Notes: a model not told the origin generated them from the letters alone. Shown: positions 23,867-34,540, numbered from the stretch's first letter. The stretch: 64,000 nucleotides of DNA from Tenodera sinensis (GCA_030765045.1 CM060961.1:137614564-137678563), one strand, 5' to 3'. Translations and numbers: made by a program.

Positions 23867-24094
23867 GTCGGTCTGGGTAGCTCACTTCGTTAGACACTGG
23901 CCTACTGATCCCAAGGTCACGGGTTCAAACCCGGCCCAGGCCAATGGTTTTTAAGTGTGCTTAAAAACGACAGCTCCATGGCAGTAGATTTACTGGCATG
24001 TAAAAGAACTACTGCGGGACAAAATTCTGGCACACCGGCAACGCTGATGTGATCCTGGCCATCAACAGCGTCGTTAAACAACAACAAAAATTTT
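23867..24094 (+). mobile_element. tRNA-derived SINE, family S1 (copy 1)
   Basis: The head carries an A box (TAGCTCACTTCGTTAG) and a B box (GGGTTCAAACCC) at tRNA-like spacing. A body with GTGTGCTTAAAAACGACAGC, GCGGGACAAAATTCTGGCAC and CAGCGTCGTTAAAC follows, then an A/T-rich tail. The perfect 12-bp target duplication TTCAGCTTCAAA lies at 23855-23866 and 24095-24106. Other copies lie at 37750, 40884 and 41678. It is transcribed by RNA polymerase III and is non-coding. The termite Talua-type SINEs are a possible relation, unverified. Confidence 0.93.
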
Positions 24095-24106
24095 TTCAGC
24101 TTCAAA

Positions 24107-24949
24107 ATGGGAATTGCAACACATCTTCATTCCTGTATTATATATTACTAAAGAAAGCTTTAAAAAGAATGAAAGGAAAAAAGGGCTGCTGCTGCAAAAA
24201 ATGAAAATAAAACAAAAAAATAGTGGTTCTGAAATCTGAATTTTAGTGCATTGAGAGAGAAGAAAGAAATGACAATTAAAATCACTTTGGTAGCACTGTC
24301 AGGCAGATATTGAAAGCATTTTTAAGGCAATGCAACCAACTTGGAAGTACCATGATATAGTATATCCAGGTGTGAAATATTTTGGCAGCACCTTTCTTGC
24401 AGAGAGGAAATCATTTACAAGGCTGAACTTAGAAAATGTAAATAAATTTTAAGCACTACTTTATTTATGCTACCTTTTTTTTTCAAAGAAAAATACTGTT
24501 GTATGTTAACATTTTCATAGCCATGATAATCCTCAGTAATATTAAAGTGCTTTCATGCTCACTTAATATACATGTAATAAACCTAAGAAGGTATTGTAAA
24601 TGCATAACATATATGTAATGTAAATAATAATTAATATTTTGTGAAAACTTGCCCATACCAAGACAACTAATGTTCAGCCTTATTTTTTATTGGTTTGGTT
24701 AAGATTAATAAAAAACAGCATAAATCATTCTTGTTCTTTTCTGTTGTCCCATACCATGTTGTTGAGGAAGAAAGGGAGAGGGAAAACAAATAAAGCATGT
24801 AAATGAATGAATCAATTATTCAGTTAGTCAATTTATTTACTGTTCATTTTCCTCAAGCACAAAACTCAAATTACAGATGTGTAATACATAAGTATTAATG
24901 GATTATAATAAGTAATGGATTATCCAGCTCAGAATGGCATGACATGTTG
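24107..24949. other. No gene recognised
   Basis: AT-rich spacer without recognisable features. Confidence 0.5.
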
Positions 24950-25480
24950 AAGATGACAGCTATGGTGGTTCCAGTACGTTCACTTCCGGGACGCTCCACG
25001 GGTACAAGCCACTGCAGACACTGCAGTGAGATAGAAACTTTACCGCATGTACTCGGGAATTGTCCTCAGGGAGAGTTGCTGTGAATAAAGCAACACCATA
25101 AGAACTCTGCTTGCCAATGCTTTGCGAAGCACAGGATTAGAAGTCCACGAAGAGGTACACTGTGTGCCTGACTGTGGCAGTAACTGTCGAATTGATGTCA
25201 TTGCTATCGACAGGAAGAAAGGGACAGCTGAGATCTTAGATCCCACAGTGAGGTTTGAGACATCCTTAGACCAGCCAGCAGAAGTGGATCGTGAAAAGAA
25301 GAAAATATATGAGCCCACAATTCCATTCTTCAGTGCCTCATAATATCAGCAACATCGTGGTCACAGGCCTATTCTTCGGAGCAAGGAGCACAATACCAAA
25401 ATCATTTGTGCAATGGAGACAATAATATAACCTCCCTAAACAGCTACAGGACGACATTGTCCTAACGACAATAAAATACT
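24950..25480 (+). pseudogene. R2-like non-LTR element, CCHC and endonuclease end
   Basis: The first frame reads KMTAMVVPVRSLPGRSTG and then CRHCSEIETLPHVLGNC, an exact CX2CX7HX4C motif, followed by PQGELL. After a frame change it reads RTLLANALRSTGLEVHEEVH and RIDVIAIDRKKGTAEILDP. The latter fits the (R/K)xD...D pattern of the restriction-like endonuclease found at the C-terminus of R2/R4/NeSL-type elements. VRFETSLDQPAEVDREKK and then IVVTGLFFGARSTIPKSF follow after another frame change. The RT is absent. The R2-type assignment rests on motif order and spacing and is moderately secure; a non-LTR origin is secure. Confidence 0.7.
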
Positions 25481-27399
25481 CTGTGGCAATATGCCGAAAT
25501 CATTTGTATGGAAACCATAACATTTAAATTTGAAAGTACTAAAATATAAAATAATCATTTAACTGTGCCATATACTAACAAAAACTTTGTTTTTGTTTTT
25601 GTTTTTTGTTGTTTTTTTTTATTAACCTTTTTATGTATTCATTGCAAACACATGAAAGCTATTCTGTGTCAGATGGCAAACCTTTATATAAGGTCAGATT
25701 TAATAATAAAAAAAATATCACTCATATTTTAAATTTTCAAACTTTTTTTATTTTTTCAAGACTCACTTGTCTTGTTTGGATATCATACATAGTGCATATT
25801 AGTACTCTGCTTTCTGTTGTACATAAACAGTTTAACAAAATACCTACTCCAATTACATTCTTAATTATGGCTATTGCAAAATTTAATGGCAGATGGCTCA
25901 ACACAAAATCCAAACATAGGCTTCCCATGCCTTGCAATGTTATATAGTTAAACATGCTCTGAAATCATGCTGTAAAGCCATTAATATAAATATCATTTGC
26001 AACCACAAAATTTATTTGCACAGCATGAAATGGAATAGTAATCAGCTGTTATTAAATTTGGAACAGCCATAATTTTCTCAGAATTTTAAATCACCTCATA
26101 TACCTTTCCTAAGTGGTGTCTTAGTTGTATAAAAAACTTTATTTTATCTGGAAGTTCTTTTTGCCAGTGACTCACTTTTCAGATGATCCTATTTTTCAAA
26201 TCCCAGCCCAGAGCTCTCCAAACTCAGTGCTGTATTAGGGAACAGAGCAGTGTTGCATTTAAGTTTCCATCTAGTGGATAAATATATAGCAAAACTCCCT
26301 CTTAGAGCATAGCTGCATTCAATCCTGCATGCCATACAATTTATTAAAAACAAAAAATGTGCTTATATTTTTCAAAGATGAAAATGTTCCACATTTACTG
26401 CTAGGTAGATGTACCTTTAAACACATTTTGGTTTATATGTTGCCGTTCAACTATTGAAGTGTGATACCAGAATTATTTAACTGGTAAGATTAATAATTTT
26501 ATAAATAAAAAATAGTGAAATAGATAATTGCAATAAATAATCTCCATACGTTAAAATCATTGCATAATGTAAGAAACATAAGTTGCAATTGAGCATCTAG
26601 TGAACTCAGCCAACAAAAAATCCATTAACAGAAGGTTTGGGTAATTAGAACCCAGTACATTCAGAAATCACACAACTACTTGCAAATATGTATGTATGCA
26701 TGCCTGTTCTGAAAATCAAAAAGGGAAAAGAATTCTTAGAGTTCAGCAAAGTTACAGAGTAAAAATTGTGTTTCCAGTCTGAGTACAATTTGGCAAACTA
26801 TAATATATAAACTTTGGTAAGGTAGAAGTCACGAAGTAGATGGAATTTATATTGATAAAAAGAGCATGTCTTTCCAAAATTCATGTCTTAACAGGAGTGT
26901 TTTACTGTGATTATCGGCAGTCCATAGTGCTAACGACCACACTTGGCTTAGCACAAACTTGGCAATAGCCACATGATTTACCACTGAGCATCATAGTGAC
27001 TCACACTAACGTATGCTTCTTATTGTTATTATGAAAACAATTATTTTAAGCAATAAACTATTTGATACTTTAAAAGTTAACAGATATACTTCCGTAGTTG
27101 AAGTTTTTAGTGCTAAGATTCAGAAATAGTGTAATTCTGTATTCTCAGACAGTCAGCAACCGCTTCAAATAGCTAATTTATTAGCCTCTATTAAATTTAT
27201 CACCTAACATAACTGGTGTTGGCTATTCTCACCAACCTGTACATGCCGGGAGAGATCCCATAGTTCACCAATATAGCAGCCAATACAAAGGGTTGTTTCC
27301 TATCTCTGATAACAAGCTGGACTTTGTTCCTACCTTATGAAAACTAAACTGATGTCTCCATCACTGGTCACGCTCTGTTTGTTGTTCCTTCATCTGAGA
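25481..27399. other. No gene recognised
   Basis: 1.9 kb of AT-rich DNA. A 113-codon open frame at 25606-25947 begins in a T-rich run, shows no family resemblance and is not called. Confidence 0.5.
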
Positions 27400-28420
27400 A
27401 ATTGCTCAGCACCTTAGTGGAGAAGATTCTTGCAAGTGCAGTCATGTTCCGAAGTTCCCACTCTTTAAGGCTTTTCAAAGACCATCAATTGTTTGAGGGT
27501 CCCTACTTCCCAAGGCCCTTCTCAGAGTCCAAAGGTGCAAGAACACATCGGAGAAGCATCAGAAGATTTCACTGGGATGTTGCTGAAGGAATAGCATGTT
27601 TTCTGTTTCCTGCTCCATTCTTTGCAAGAATGCGCAAGTTGAAACAGAAGTGTGACCTTATCTTGGTGCACCCAGACTTTGTTTTGGTTGTAATTTCAGT
27701 GCGGTAAATGCATTGAGAACTCATCCTGATAACACTTGGAATTGATTTTGGCCTTTTTAGCAGCTCTACAAATTAACAGTATCCCACTGTAGCAGTAACC
27801 AGTAATGACCATAAATCCCTTTGAGAAACTTTCTCTGCATTCTGCATACCATTTTTTAAAATTGTTTCCACCTCTCGGTTGGCAGTAAGTTGCACAGGGT
27901 TTGTTTGTCACTAAAATACACAGTTGCACACATTTGCCGAGATGTAAATTATGGGTGATTACTACGAACCCTACATGTCAATGGAGCTTCAATATTCTTT
28001 ATTTGTATTTATCTGCTCATTGGATGAGGAATATATTATGAATCATATAACTCATCTAATGTGACCACATATTTCCATTTTTCTCCTGCCAGGTGCTTCT
28101 CATAGTGTTGGTATGATGTTTTGAGATGTGACATGGCAACAACTTATGAACTCGACCTTTGTGCCATTTCTCCATGTTTAAATGTTTGTTTGTAATGATT
28201 TCTACAGTTTTGAGGGATATTACCAATTTGTTTGCAATGATATGTTGTGTCGCTGGATTACTGCCACAGGTAAGGGCCTTGACTTCCCTGATCACCTCTG
28301 GAGAGCTTCTAGTAGCAGGTCGTGGGTTTGTCTGTTGTCTTCCTTTTGGAATTAATCCCATGTGACCCTTTCCCTTTTCATTCAACACTGAACCAATCCC
28401 GTACTTTGACACAAAAAACT
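27400..28420 (-). pseudogene. Tc1/mariner-superfamily transposase relic
   Basis: On the minus strand the N-terminal segment (28412-28056) reads GSNPATQHIIANKLVISLKT and KWHKGRVHKLLPCHISK, an HTH region. In the next frame it runs into HYEKHLAGEKWKYVVTLDE, the first catalytic Asp. Further on are KGFMVITGYCYSGILLI, KAKINSKCYQDEF, a decayed WVHQDKVT (second Asp region) and RRALGSRDPQTIDGL near the C-terminus. Frames shift often. No terminal inverted repeats were found, so the element limits are unknown. The motif order matches a DDE transposase family common in insects, distinct from the other three lineages here. Confidence 0.75.
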
Positions 28421-29504
28421 TTTGCTTCTTGCATGCTTCAGTAATCGCAGAATGACTATACTGTGCATTGGAAAGGGCAATAATGTAGCCTTCCCAATAT
28501 GGTTCAATTCCTTAGGCATAATGATAACCACAAAATCCCACTGCTATGAAGGCAGTTTGTCTCAGAAATGCTGGACCTTGCTGCACACACAGAAATGCAG
28601 CAGTCACTCTCGCAATTCATTATCAGAGATCACAAACAATCATCCATAGCAGGTATATCAAAGATAGAAATATTGGAAACAGCATCAAAAGTAACACATT
28701 ATCAAGTGTTGGCTGTTTCATAACATAAGTTGTTCTGTATTTTATCCAATGGTTATATATTCTTTCCCTTAAACCAACTTATAAATAATTTAGGAAAATC
28801 CTCTTGAAATTCTAACACTGGAAAGTCATATACAAACTCAAGAAGGCCCCTTTCACTCTTTGCTTTAAGTTACAAAACTGGATCCAGTCTTAGTTTAATC
28901 CTAATGTCAACAAACACATTGTGCTCAGCACCAGAAATGTACCACTATAAGTGCTTCCTATCCCATTCTACTGCAAATCACCACCCATTCAAAATGGAGA
29001 AGTAAACACAAACATATGTTAACATTCTAAAGTAAGAACAAATTAGAAACTAAAAACTTCACTTATCTTTTAGTTTCTAATTTGTTCTTACTTTAGAATC
29101 TTGTTGCTTCACTGTTATAGCTTCAATTTTTCCAATATATGTTAACATTTTTAAACTTTGCATAATGTGAACATACTAAGACCCTTCTTCATGCGAAACC
29201 CATTAATTATTCTCTACACTTCTTAAAGGTTTACCCCTTGATACCTTTTTTGCTAACAAACTAATCATGGTATTGCTAAGAAGGTATATTATATTGTGAG
29301 CATATGGAGATGTAGTAGATGCTGAGCTGCCCAATTACCTGGTACCATAAGCACAAAAACGAACTTTATAAATTCAGTGGTTTTTTAGACCAATTATAGC
29401 ACCATTTTTAAGAATGTCAGTTTATAGATAGATTAATATTATATTTTGTAATCACATTGGACTGGTATTACTTAATAAAATATTCCACTGGGAACCATAT
29501 ATCA
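28421..29504. other. No gene; contains a 32-bp hairpin
   Basis: AT-rich spacer with no recognised gene. A long perfect hairpin lies at 29024-29099 and is listed separately. Confidence 0.5.
29024..29099. repeat. Perfect 32-bp inverted repeat, 12-bp loop
   Basis: Arms 29024-29055 and 29068-29099 are exact reverse complements (the left begins ATTCTAAAGTAAGAACAAAT). They are separated by CTTCACTTATC-type sequence of 12 bp. The 76-bp structure is itself flanked by near-direct copies of ATATGTTAACATT (about 29014 and 29138). No coding sequence is involved. Confidence 0.95.
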
Positions 29505-29860
29505 GGTGCGAAACACCCTAAAGGGTGCTCTTAGGCTTGCAGCCAACAACTGAGGACTCAAACCATGTGTTTTGTTCACACCAGGAGTGAACTAATAAGG
29601 GGACGTTACGGTCTCATAAATTCAGTTCGGGATGAGACTTTGCCAAATTGTAGTATACCTTAAGGGTATTCACCCAATAGAGTAGTAAAGTGCACTAGCC
29701 AGAAGAATGCGAGAAAAAGAGCTCTAAAGTTTTATATGTAGCTCATATACTGGTCAACATTTTTGCCATGCTAGCACAGTTAAGTGGCTGAGTTTGTAGC
29801 AAACTCGCTTACCAGGAGGATGATCCAGGTTTGTGACTATCTTGGGTAATTTTTTTAAAA
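29505..29860 (+). repeat. Dispersed repeat D1, copy 1
   Basis: The stretch contains AAGGGGACGTTACGGTCTCA, ATTCAGTTCGGGATGA, GCACTAGCCAGAAGA and TGGCTGAGTTTG-AGCAAACT. All of these recur in the same order, in opposite orientation, at 36486-36735. The last part has a faint tRNA-like A/B-box look (TGGCTGAGTTTG, then GATCCAGGTTTG). It is non-coding, and its exact ends were not determined. Confidence 0.8.
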
Positions 29861-30027
29861 TTGTTTTAAAAATTATAACAACTTTTAAACAAAGTTAATG
29901 AATGTTGAAGTTGAGGTTTTGTTTATTATGAAAGCTTGCTGGGTGAAAATAACTTGATTACATAAGAACCTTCACTCTCAATTCCTCTTGAAGCAATCCT
30001 GATGGGTGAAGAAATTTATGAACGTAC

Positions 30028-30575
30028 TGAGACAGAATATTGACTAATAGAAGATTGTTCATGTAAGAGTGTGTAAATTTTTAATTCTTTTAATTTGGGT
30101 GTATCAGGGACCTATTTTTTTCAATACTCAAAATAGACAATGTCTTCTCAACTGTTTGAGTTCGACCAATGAGAACTGTTGCGCGGATGAATACATAAGA
30201 ATGGCGGTGTTGCGTCATAGGACGCTCAGAAACTACTTTCATTAGCGTCTGTGACTTCAAAGTGTAAGGACGTATAATTGTTGATGGCGTGTGAATATGT
30301 GAATTACACACAAACTTTTAATCGGCGTGGACGCTATCCAATGTTAAAAGTTATTAACTAGCTGATATAGTGATGTAAAGTGTATATAAAACGAATAAAT
30401 GTGTTTCTAATAAAAGTACGTTGGTTTATGCATTCCATTCTACGACCACCTCCCCTGCAGAAAAGAGTGGCGTCTGCTCTAACAAACATTACACCTTTTA
30501 GCAAAAACAGTGCTCCATTTGCTGCTATATTCACACTAATATGTGTTAACCATCTTATAATAAAACCCCGCCACA
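30028..30575 (+). repeat. G1 5' LTR
   Basis: 548 bp, starting TGAGACAG and ending GCCACA. TATATAAA at 30383-30390 is a candidate TATA box. AATAAA at 30559-30564 (another at 30394) is a candidate poly(A) signal. By eye it differs from the 3' LTR by a C/T near 30530 and a small 3-bp length change with neighbouring substitutions near 30554. Confidence 0.95.
30383..30390 (+). promoter_or_regulatory. Candidate TATA box in G1 LTR
   Basis: TATATAAA lies in the second half of the LTR, upstream of the GAATAAATG run. It is the best core-promoter candidate in this LTR and is identical in the 3' LTR (about 34896). Confidence 0.45.
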
Positions 30576-30577
30576 AA

Positions 30578-30597
30578 TGGCTTGCCCAACGTGGAGC
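30578..30597 (+). promoter_or_regulatory. G1 primer-binding site (lysine-tRNA type, altered)
   Basis: Two bases after the LTR, the sequence reads TGGCTTGCCCAACGTGGAGC. It resembles the tRNA-Lys(1,2)-type site TGGCGCCCAACGTGGGGC but carries two extra bases after TGGC and one substitution. The G2B element has the unaltered form at the same place, which supports the identification. Confidence 0.65.
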
Positions 30598-30861
30598 GCG
30601 AATTTAGAATGGAATGCAAAATTACGAGAATAAAGTGCTAATATCAAAAGGACGCTATCTCATCGTACAGGAAAAAGACGCCATTAGACCATCGTCTGAT
30701 ATCAACAAAACATCGATACACGGAGAATCAACGTGGGAAAAACACCGGAGATCATCTAGCGAAGCCAACTACCCAGGAGACGTAAATAACCGGACGAAGA
30801 ACCAGCAGAAAAGAAAGTAGGATCAAAACTTTTTATTTTTTTTTACGAACATTTGATTTCC

Positions 30862-32853
30862 ATGTTATTAAGAAACGGCAAAGTAACAGGACTTTCAACA
30901 TTAAGTGAATTAGATAAAGGAATTAAGATGTCGCGAAAAGAGATAGAAACAGGAGTGGGGGAAGGGGCAGATAGGCCTAGTTATCAGATAGGATTAGAGA
31001 ATGAGGAACAGGCGGAAATAAGCAAAGACCAAAGGTTAATGATGATGATGTTTGAAAGACTGGAACAAAGTTTAGGTCAGAAAATGAAACAAAATAACAT
31101 AGAATTGAAACAGGATATAGAACAAAGTTTAGGTCAGAAACTAGAACAATATAAGGTAGAATTAGGTCAGAAAATGGAGGAAGTGAGAAAAGACTTAGAA
31201 CAGAAAATGGAATTAGGTAGACAGAACCTAGAACAGAAAATAGAATTAGGAAGACAGGAGTGTAAAGAAAATATGAAAGTAATGGAAACTAATTTAAAAT
31301 TAGTTCACAAAAACTTAAATGAAACAAAGGAAGCCTTAGAAGCTAGGATAGAAATTGTAGGAGATAGGATGGGAAAGATAGAATCAGAGATGAAAGAGAA
31401 TAAAATAGTGTTGGAAGGAGAAATTGCTAGATGTAGGGATGAAATAACAGAATGTAATACAAATGTAGACTGTAAGATAACAAATGTAAAAGCAGAAATA
31501 ACTGAGGGATTAAGGAAAGAGATTGAGGTAGTAAAGAAAGACATTATTAATGAAACTGTAGAACAAATTGTAATTCCTAAAATTAAGACAATGAATGATG
31601 TGATGCTTTCACAACAGGATGCTATAAATGATATGAAACAAAGCCACTTAGAAATAAAGAATGATTTAAAATCAATTTGTGAAGAAATGAAAAAAGGGAA
31701 AGAAAATTTGGCTAATGTAAATGATGTTGTGAAGGCATTACAAAGACAAGATGATTTAGATGTAAGTAATGTACAAGATGAGAGTTATTTGAGTAATGTA
31801 CAAAATGTTGACTCACCATACAGAGAAAGAGGTTCACAACCAAACAATGACACAACACATAACACATGTTACACCAACAGCATATTACATGAAATCACAC
31901 CACCTACATTTGACGAGGAGAAGGGAGACGATCCAAAACTCTTTGTTAAAGAGATGGAAGAATACTTTAAAGTGAAAAGGATACCAAACGAGCTTAGGAT
32001 GATGATAGTTAAGAAAAGCTTAAAAAACAAGGCATTAGAATGGCTCAGGTTAACACTAGCTGGTCATGAGTCTTATAGCTCATTCAGAAATTTATTCCTA
32101 TCAAGGTATTGGGGCCCAGCTAAACAAAACCAAACTAGGGTAGAGCTAGCGACAGGTAGATACGATCCAGCCAAAGGATTGTCATTAGTCGACTATTTCA
32201 TGAAAGTAGCCAACAAAGGAAAGCTATTAGACCCTAACTTGTCGGAGGCAGAACTAATTGCCAGCATAACGAGACATTTCCCAGACACAGTGAGAACAGG
32301 ATTAATTGTTGCGAGGCCAGTAGATTTTGCAGATATGATAGAACTGCTGACAGCCTTCGAAACACAAAATGGTCGGCCTAATGAGCATAGACATAGGAAC
32401 GGTCACCCAAACTCACCCATCCTAAACCGGAACACGGCTACGAACAACCAGAGCGAAGGAGAACATACAAATACTAGGAGTACCCATGAAAGGGGGAGAG
32501 GGGCACACCATTTCCCACAACCAAATAATCATGGCGAGAGGATGGAGAACACAAGACAGCGGTACCATGACACGATACCGAGGGGTGAATCGAGACACCA
32601 AACATATACATATGATCGTGGAAGACCAGGAGACCATGCCCATCAAGTGAATCACATACGATTCAGTAGGGAACACTCGAACAACCACAGACCGTCACAT
32701 GACAGAGGTTCACGCCAAAGGGGCAGAGACCAATGGTACACTAACAACACAAGACAGCAGGAAGTAGAAGAAGATGTGCCAAATAGGGCAGATGCTGCAC
32801 AGAGTACAGAAACGACAACCACCACCAACACTCAGGGAAATTACGACAACTAA
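30862..32853 (+). CDS. gag: Gag polyprotein of G1 (663 aa, intact)
   Basis: This is the structural protein of a Ty3/gypsy-type retrotransposon, which would assemble into virus-like particles. The first in-frame ATG is at 30862; the frame is open to TAA 32851-32853. Residues roughly 55-290 are strongly charged, with heptad-like repeats such as EQSLGQKMKQ, ELGQKMEEV and RKDLEQKMEL: a long predicted coiled coil. Residues about 340-500 form the retrotransposon gag core, with ITPPTFDEEKGDDPKLFVKE, EYFKVKRIP, FRNLFLSRYWG and TRVELATGRYDP. The C-terminal tail (about 505-663) is rich in Arg, Asn, His and Gly. It has no CCHC zinc knuckle, so RNA binding would rely on this basic tail. The core is plainly homologous to G2 Gag. 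Intactness in a pol-deleted element suggests recent activity or selection. Confidence 0.93.
   Translation: MLLRNGKVTGLSTLSELDKGIKMSRKEIETGVGEGADRPSYQIGLENEEQAEISKDQRLMMMMFERLEQSLGQKMKQNNIELKQDIEQSLGQKLEQYKVELGQKMEEVRKDLEQKMELGRQNLEQKIELGRQECKENMKVMETNLKLVHKNLNETKEALEARIEIVGDRMGKIESEMKENKIVLEGEIARCRDEITECNTNVDCKITNVKAEITEGLRKEIEVVKKDIINETVEQIVIPKIKTMNDVMLSQQDAINDMKQSHLEIKNDLKSICEEMKKGKENLANVNDVVKALQRQDDLDVSNVQDESYLSNVQNVDSPYRERGSQPNNDTTHNTCYTNSILHEITPPTFDEEKGDDPKLFVKEMEEYFKVKRIPNELRMMIVKKSLKNKALEWLRLTLAGHESYSSFRNLFLSRYWGPAKQNQTRVELATGRYDPAKGLSLVDYFMKVANKGKLLDPNLSEAELIASITRHFPDTVRTGLIVARPVDFADMIELLTAFETQNGRPNEHRHRNGHPNSPILNRNTATNNQSEGEHTNTRSTHERGRGAHHFPQPNNHGERMENTRQRYHDTIPRGESRHQTYTYDRGRPGDHAHQVNHIRFSREHSNNHRPSHDRGSRQRGRDQWYTNNTRQQEVEEDVPNRADAAQSTETTTTTNTQGNYDN
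32835..32841 (+). promoter_or_regulatory. Vestigial -1 frameshift heptamer at G1 gag end
   Basis: GGGAAAT sits in the gag frame as CAG-GGA-AAT, the X-XXY-YYZ phase of a -1 slippery site, four codons before the gag stop. G2 has GGGAAAC at the equivalent QGN codons. Here the -1 frame ends at TGA about 30 bases later because pol is deleted, so the site leads nowhere. Confidence 0.5.
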
Positions 32854-32941
32854 GTTCGTCCCAACCGAGTGGATGACAAACAACATAATCTCAGCAACTT
32901 ACAATTGACATCGACATCATGATGGCTACACGAAGAGAAAG

Positions 32942-33082
32942 ATGGAACTATTGTATACTGGACCACTGGTCATAACAAAACAGCTGGGTGACCACACATA
33001 TGAGCTACAGAATACAAATGGCAAGTTGGTAGGAAGATACCACAAAAATAAATTGAAGCCATACAAAGAAAGAACCAAATAG
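32942..33082 (+). pseudogene. pol: Integrase C-terminal remnant of G1
   Basis: Forty-six codons beginning MELLYTGPLVITKQLGDHTY and ending LKPYKERTK with stop TAG 33080-33082. They align with the last residues of the G2 pol frame (MELLYKGPAEII to LRPYKKP), which is the C-terminal tail of integrase. The in-frame upstream residues TKRK also fit. This is all that is left of pol, so the deletion joint lies between about 32854 and 32930. Confidence 0.85.
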
Positions 33083-34522
33083 CCTTTGTCAACAAATGTG
33101 TAAGGCAGGAGTAGCAGAGATGAAAGAAGATAACAATTTTTTATGGGTTACTTATAGAAAATTATGTTCAGATTAGGAATTACAACAAGGAAGAAGATCA
33201 ACATAGTCATTGGCTATATAAACCACGAAGAGCATTGTCAACAAAGACGGATGAGGACACTGATTGTCATTAAATAAATGAATCATAGCGACGGAAGATA
33301 ATATGTTTTTGACATAAGGATGTCAGGGACAAAAATAAAAATGAATCAATTATGGTAAAAAAAAGATATAATATTTCGACACAAAGATGTCGAGAGTAAA
33401 TTGAGAAGAAAAATAATACAATTACAGAATAATTGTAAGTATAGAAGTTTTCTCTTATAGGAATAAGAGACAAAGAAATGACAATTAGTGAAATGAGGAA
33501 AACCATAATCAGAAAAACAATGCCCATGAATTAAGATGAATATAGCCAATGCTAAGCTCGAAGAAATGTTGAACCAAACAACAATGAATAATAACCCAAT
33601 CAAGAAAATTAGTACCATTAGTAACATCAGAGTTTAAGAACCAACTCAATAACCTGCCTATACATAAGCTCATAAGACAAAGAAGGCAAAGAACTGAATA
33701 AAACATTGCCATAAACATGATTATAATCATTAGCTCAAAATTTGTATCCTGTTTTCCTCTCCTCATAGCAATGAATACAAGTCAAAAACCACATGAAACA
33801 CTTAAATTGTATTTGTGTCAATGTCAAATGTACAATAACTGAGTATGTGTTGTATAAGAACTGAATATATGTTGTACAATAACTGAATATGTATTGTATG
33901 ATAACTGGATATATTGTGTAATAACTGAATATGTTGAGTAATAACTAAATGTGTTATGCAAAAACTGAATGTGTATTGTGTAATAACTGAATATGTTGAG
34001 TAATAACTAAATGTGTTATGCAAAAACTGAATGTGTATTGTGTAATAACTGAATATGTATTGCATAATAACAGAACACATATGTGTTATGATAGCAGGAT
34101 ATATTGTGCAATAACTGAATATATATTGTGTAATAATTGGACATGTTGTGTAATAATCAAATGTGTTGTACAATAACTGAATATGTATTGTATAATGACT
34201 GAAGGTGTATTGTATAATAACAACATATGTGATATGATAACTGGGTATATTGTACAAGGACTGAATATGTATTGCATAATAATTGGACATATTGTGTAAT
34301 AACTAAATATGTTGTGCAATAACTGGATATGCATTGTGTAGTAACCGAATATGTGAAACTTATAAAGACATGTTGTATTATGTCAAAACAAAGGACAAAG
34401 ACAAACAGTGAAGAAGACTGTAAAGGAAAAAAAAAATATATTGTACAAAGTGATTGAATCATAGAAGTAGGGAGAAGTGTTGTATTGTGTTTCAAGATTG
34501 TAAATAAGGTGACAATTTGAAA
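33083..34522 (+). other. G1 3' non-coding region
   Basis: 1.4 kb between the integrase remnant and the polypurine tract. I see no envelope-like frame. The second half is occupied by the 33833-34352 tandem repeat. The minus-strand open frames across that repeat are a by-product of its periodicity. Confidence 0.7.
33833..34352 (+). repeat. Degenerate ~20-22-bp tandem repeat inside G1
   Basis: About two dozen imperfect head-to-tail units, of which AATAACTGAATATGT with a TTGTGTAAT-like linker is typical. Units vary (CTGGATA, CTAAATG, CTGAATG). A 62-bp higher-order block is duplicated almost exactly (starting about 33914 and 33976). It occupies a third of the 3' non-coding region of the element. 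Confidence 0.92.
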
Positions 34523-34540
34523 AACAAAACAAGGGGCATA
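34523..34540 (+). promoter_or_regulatory. G1 polypurine tract
   Basis: AAACAAAACAAGGGGCATA directly precedes the 3' LTR (TGAGACAG). It is the expected primer for plus-strand DNA synthesis. G2 has a comparable AAATGGGGGCAT immediately before its LTR. Confidence 0.8.

Noticed and set aside
23867..24094. A possible functional tRNA gene at the SINE head (likewise at 35942, 36267, 40884, 41678)
   Set aside because: A and B boxes are present, but the acceptor stem does not pair properly and each head continues into a SINE body, so these are SINE promoters.
25606..25947. 113-codon hydrophobic open frame
   Set aside because: It starts in a T-rich run and encodes a Phe/Ile/Leu-rich peptide as expected from AT-rich noise; no family resemblance.
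33802..34290. 162-codon minus-strand open frame rich in Tyr, Ile and Thr
   Set aside because: It reads through the 20-22-bp tandem repeat of G1 on the antisense strand. Its apparent protein periodicity is the repeat itself.
33833..34352. CRISPR-like look of regularly spaced repeats
   Set aside because: The units are contiguous and degenerate with no distinct spacers, and the array lies inside a retrotransposon of a eukaryotic genome.
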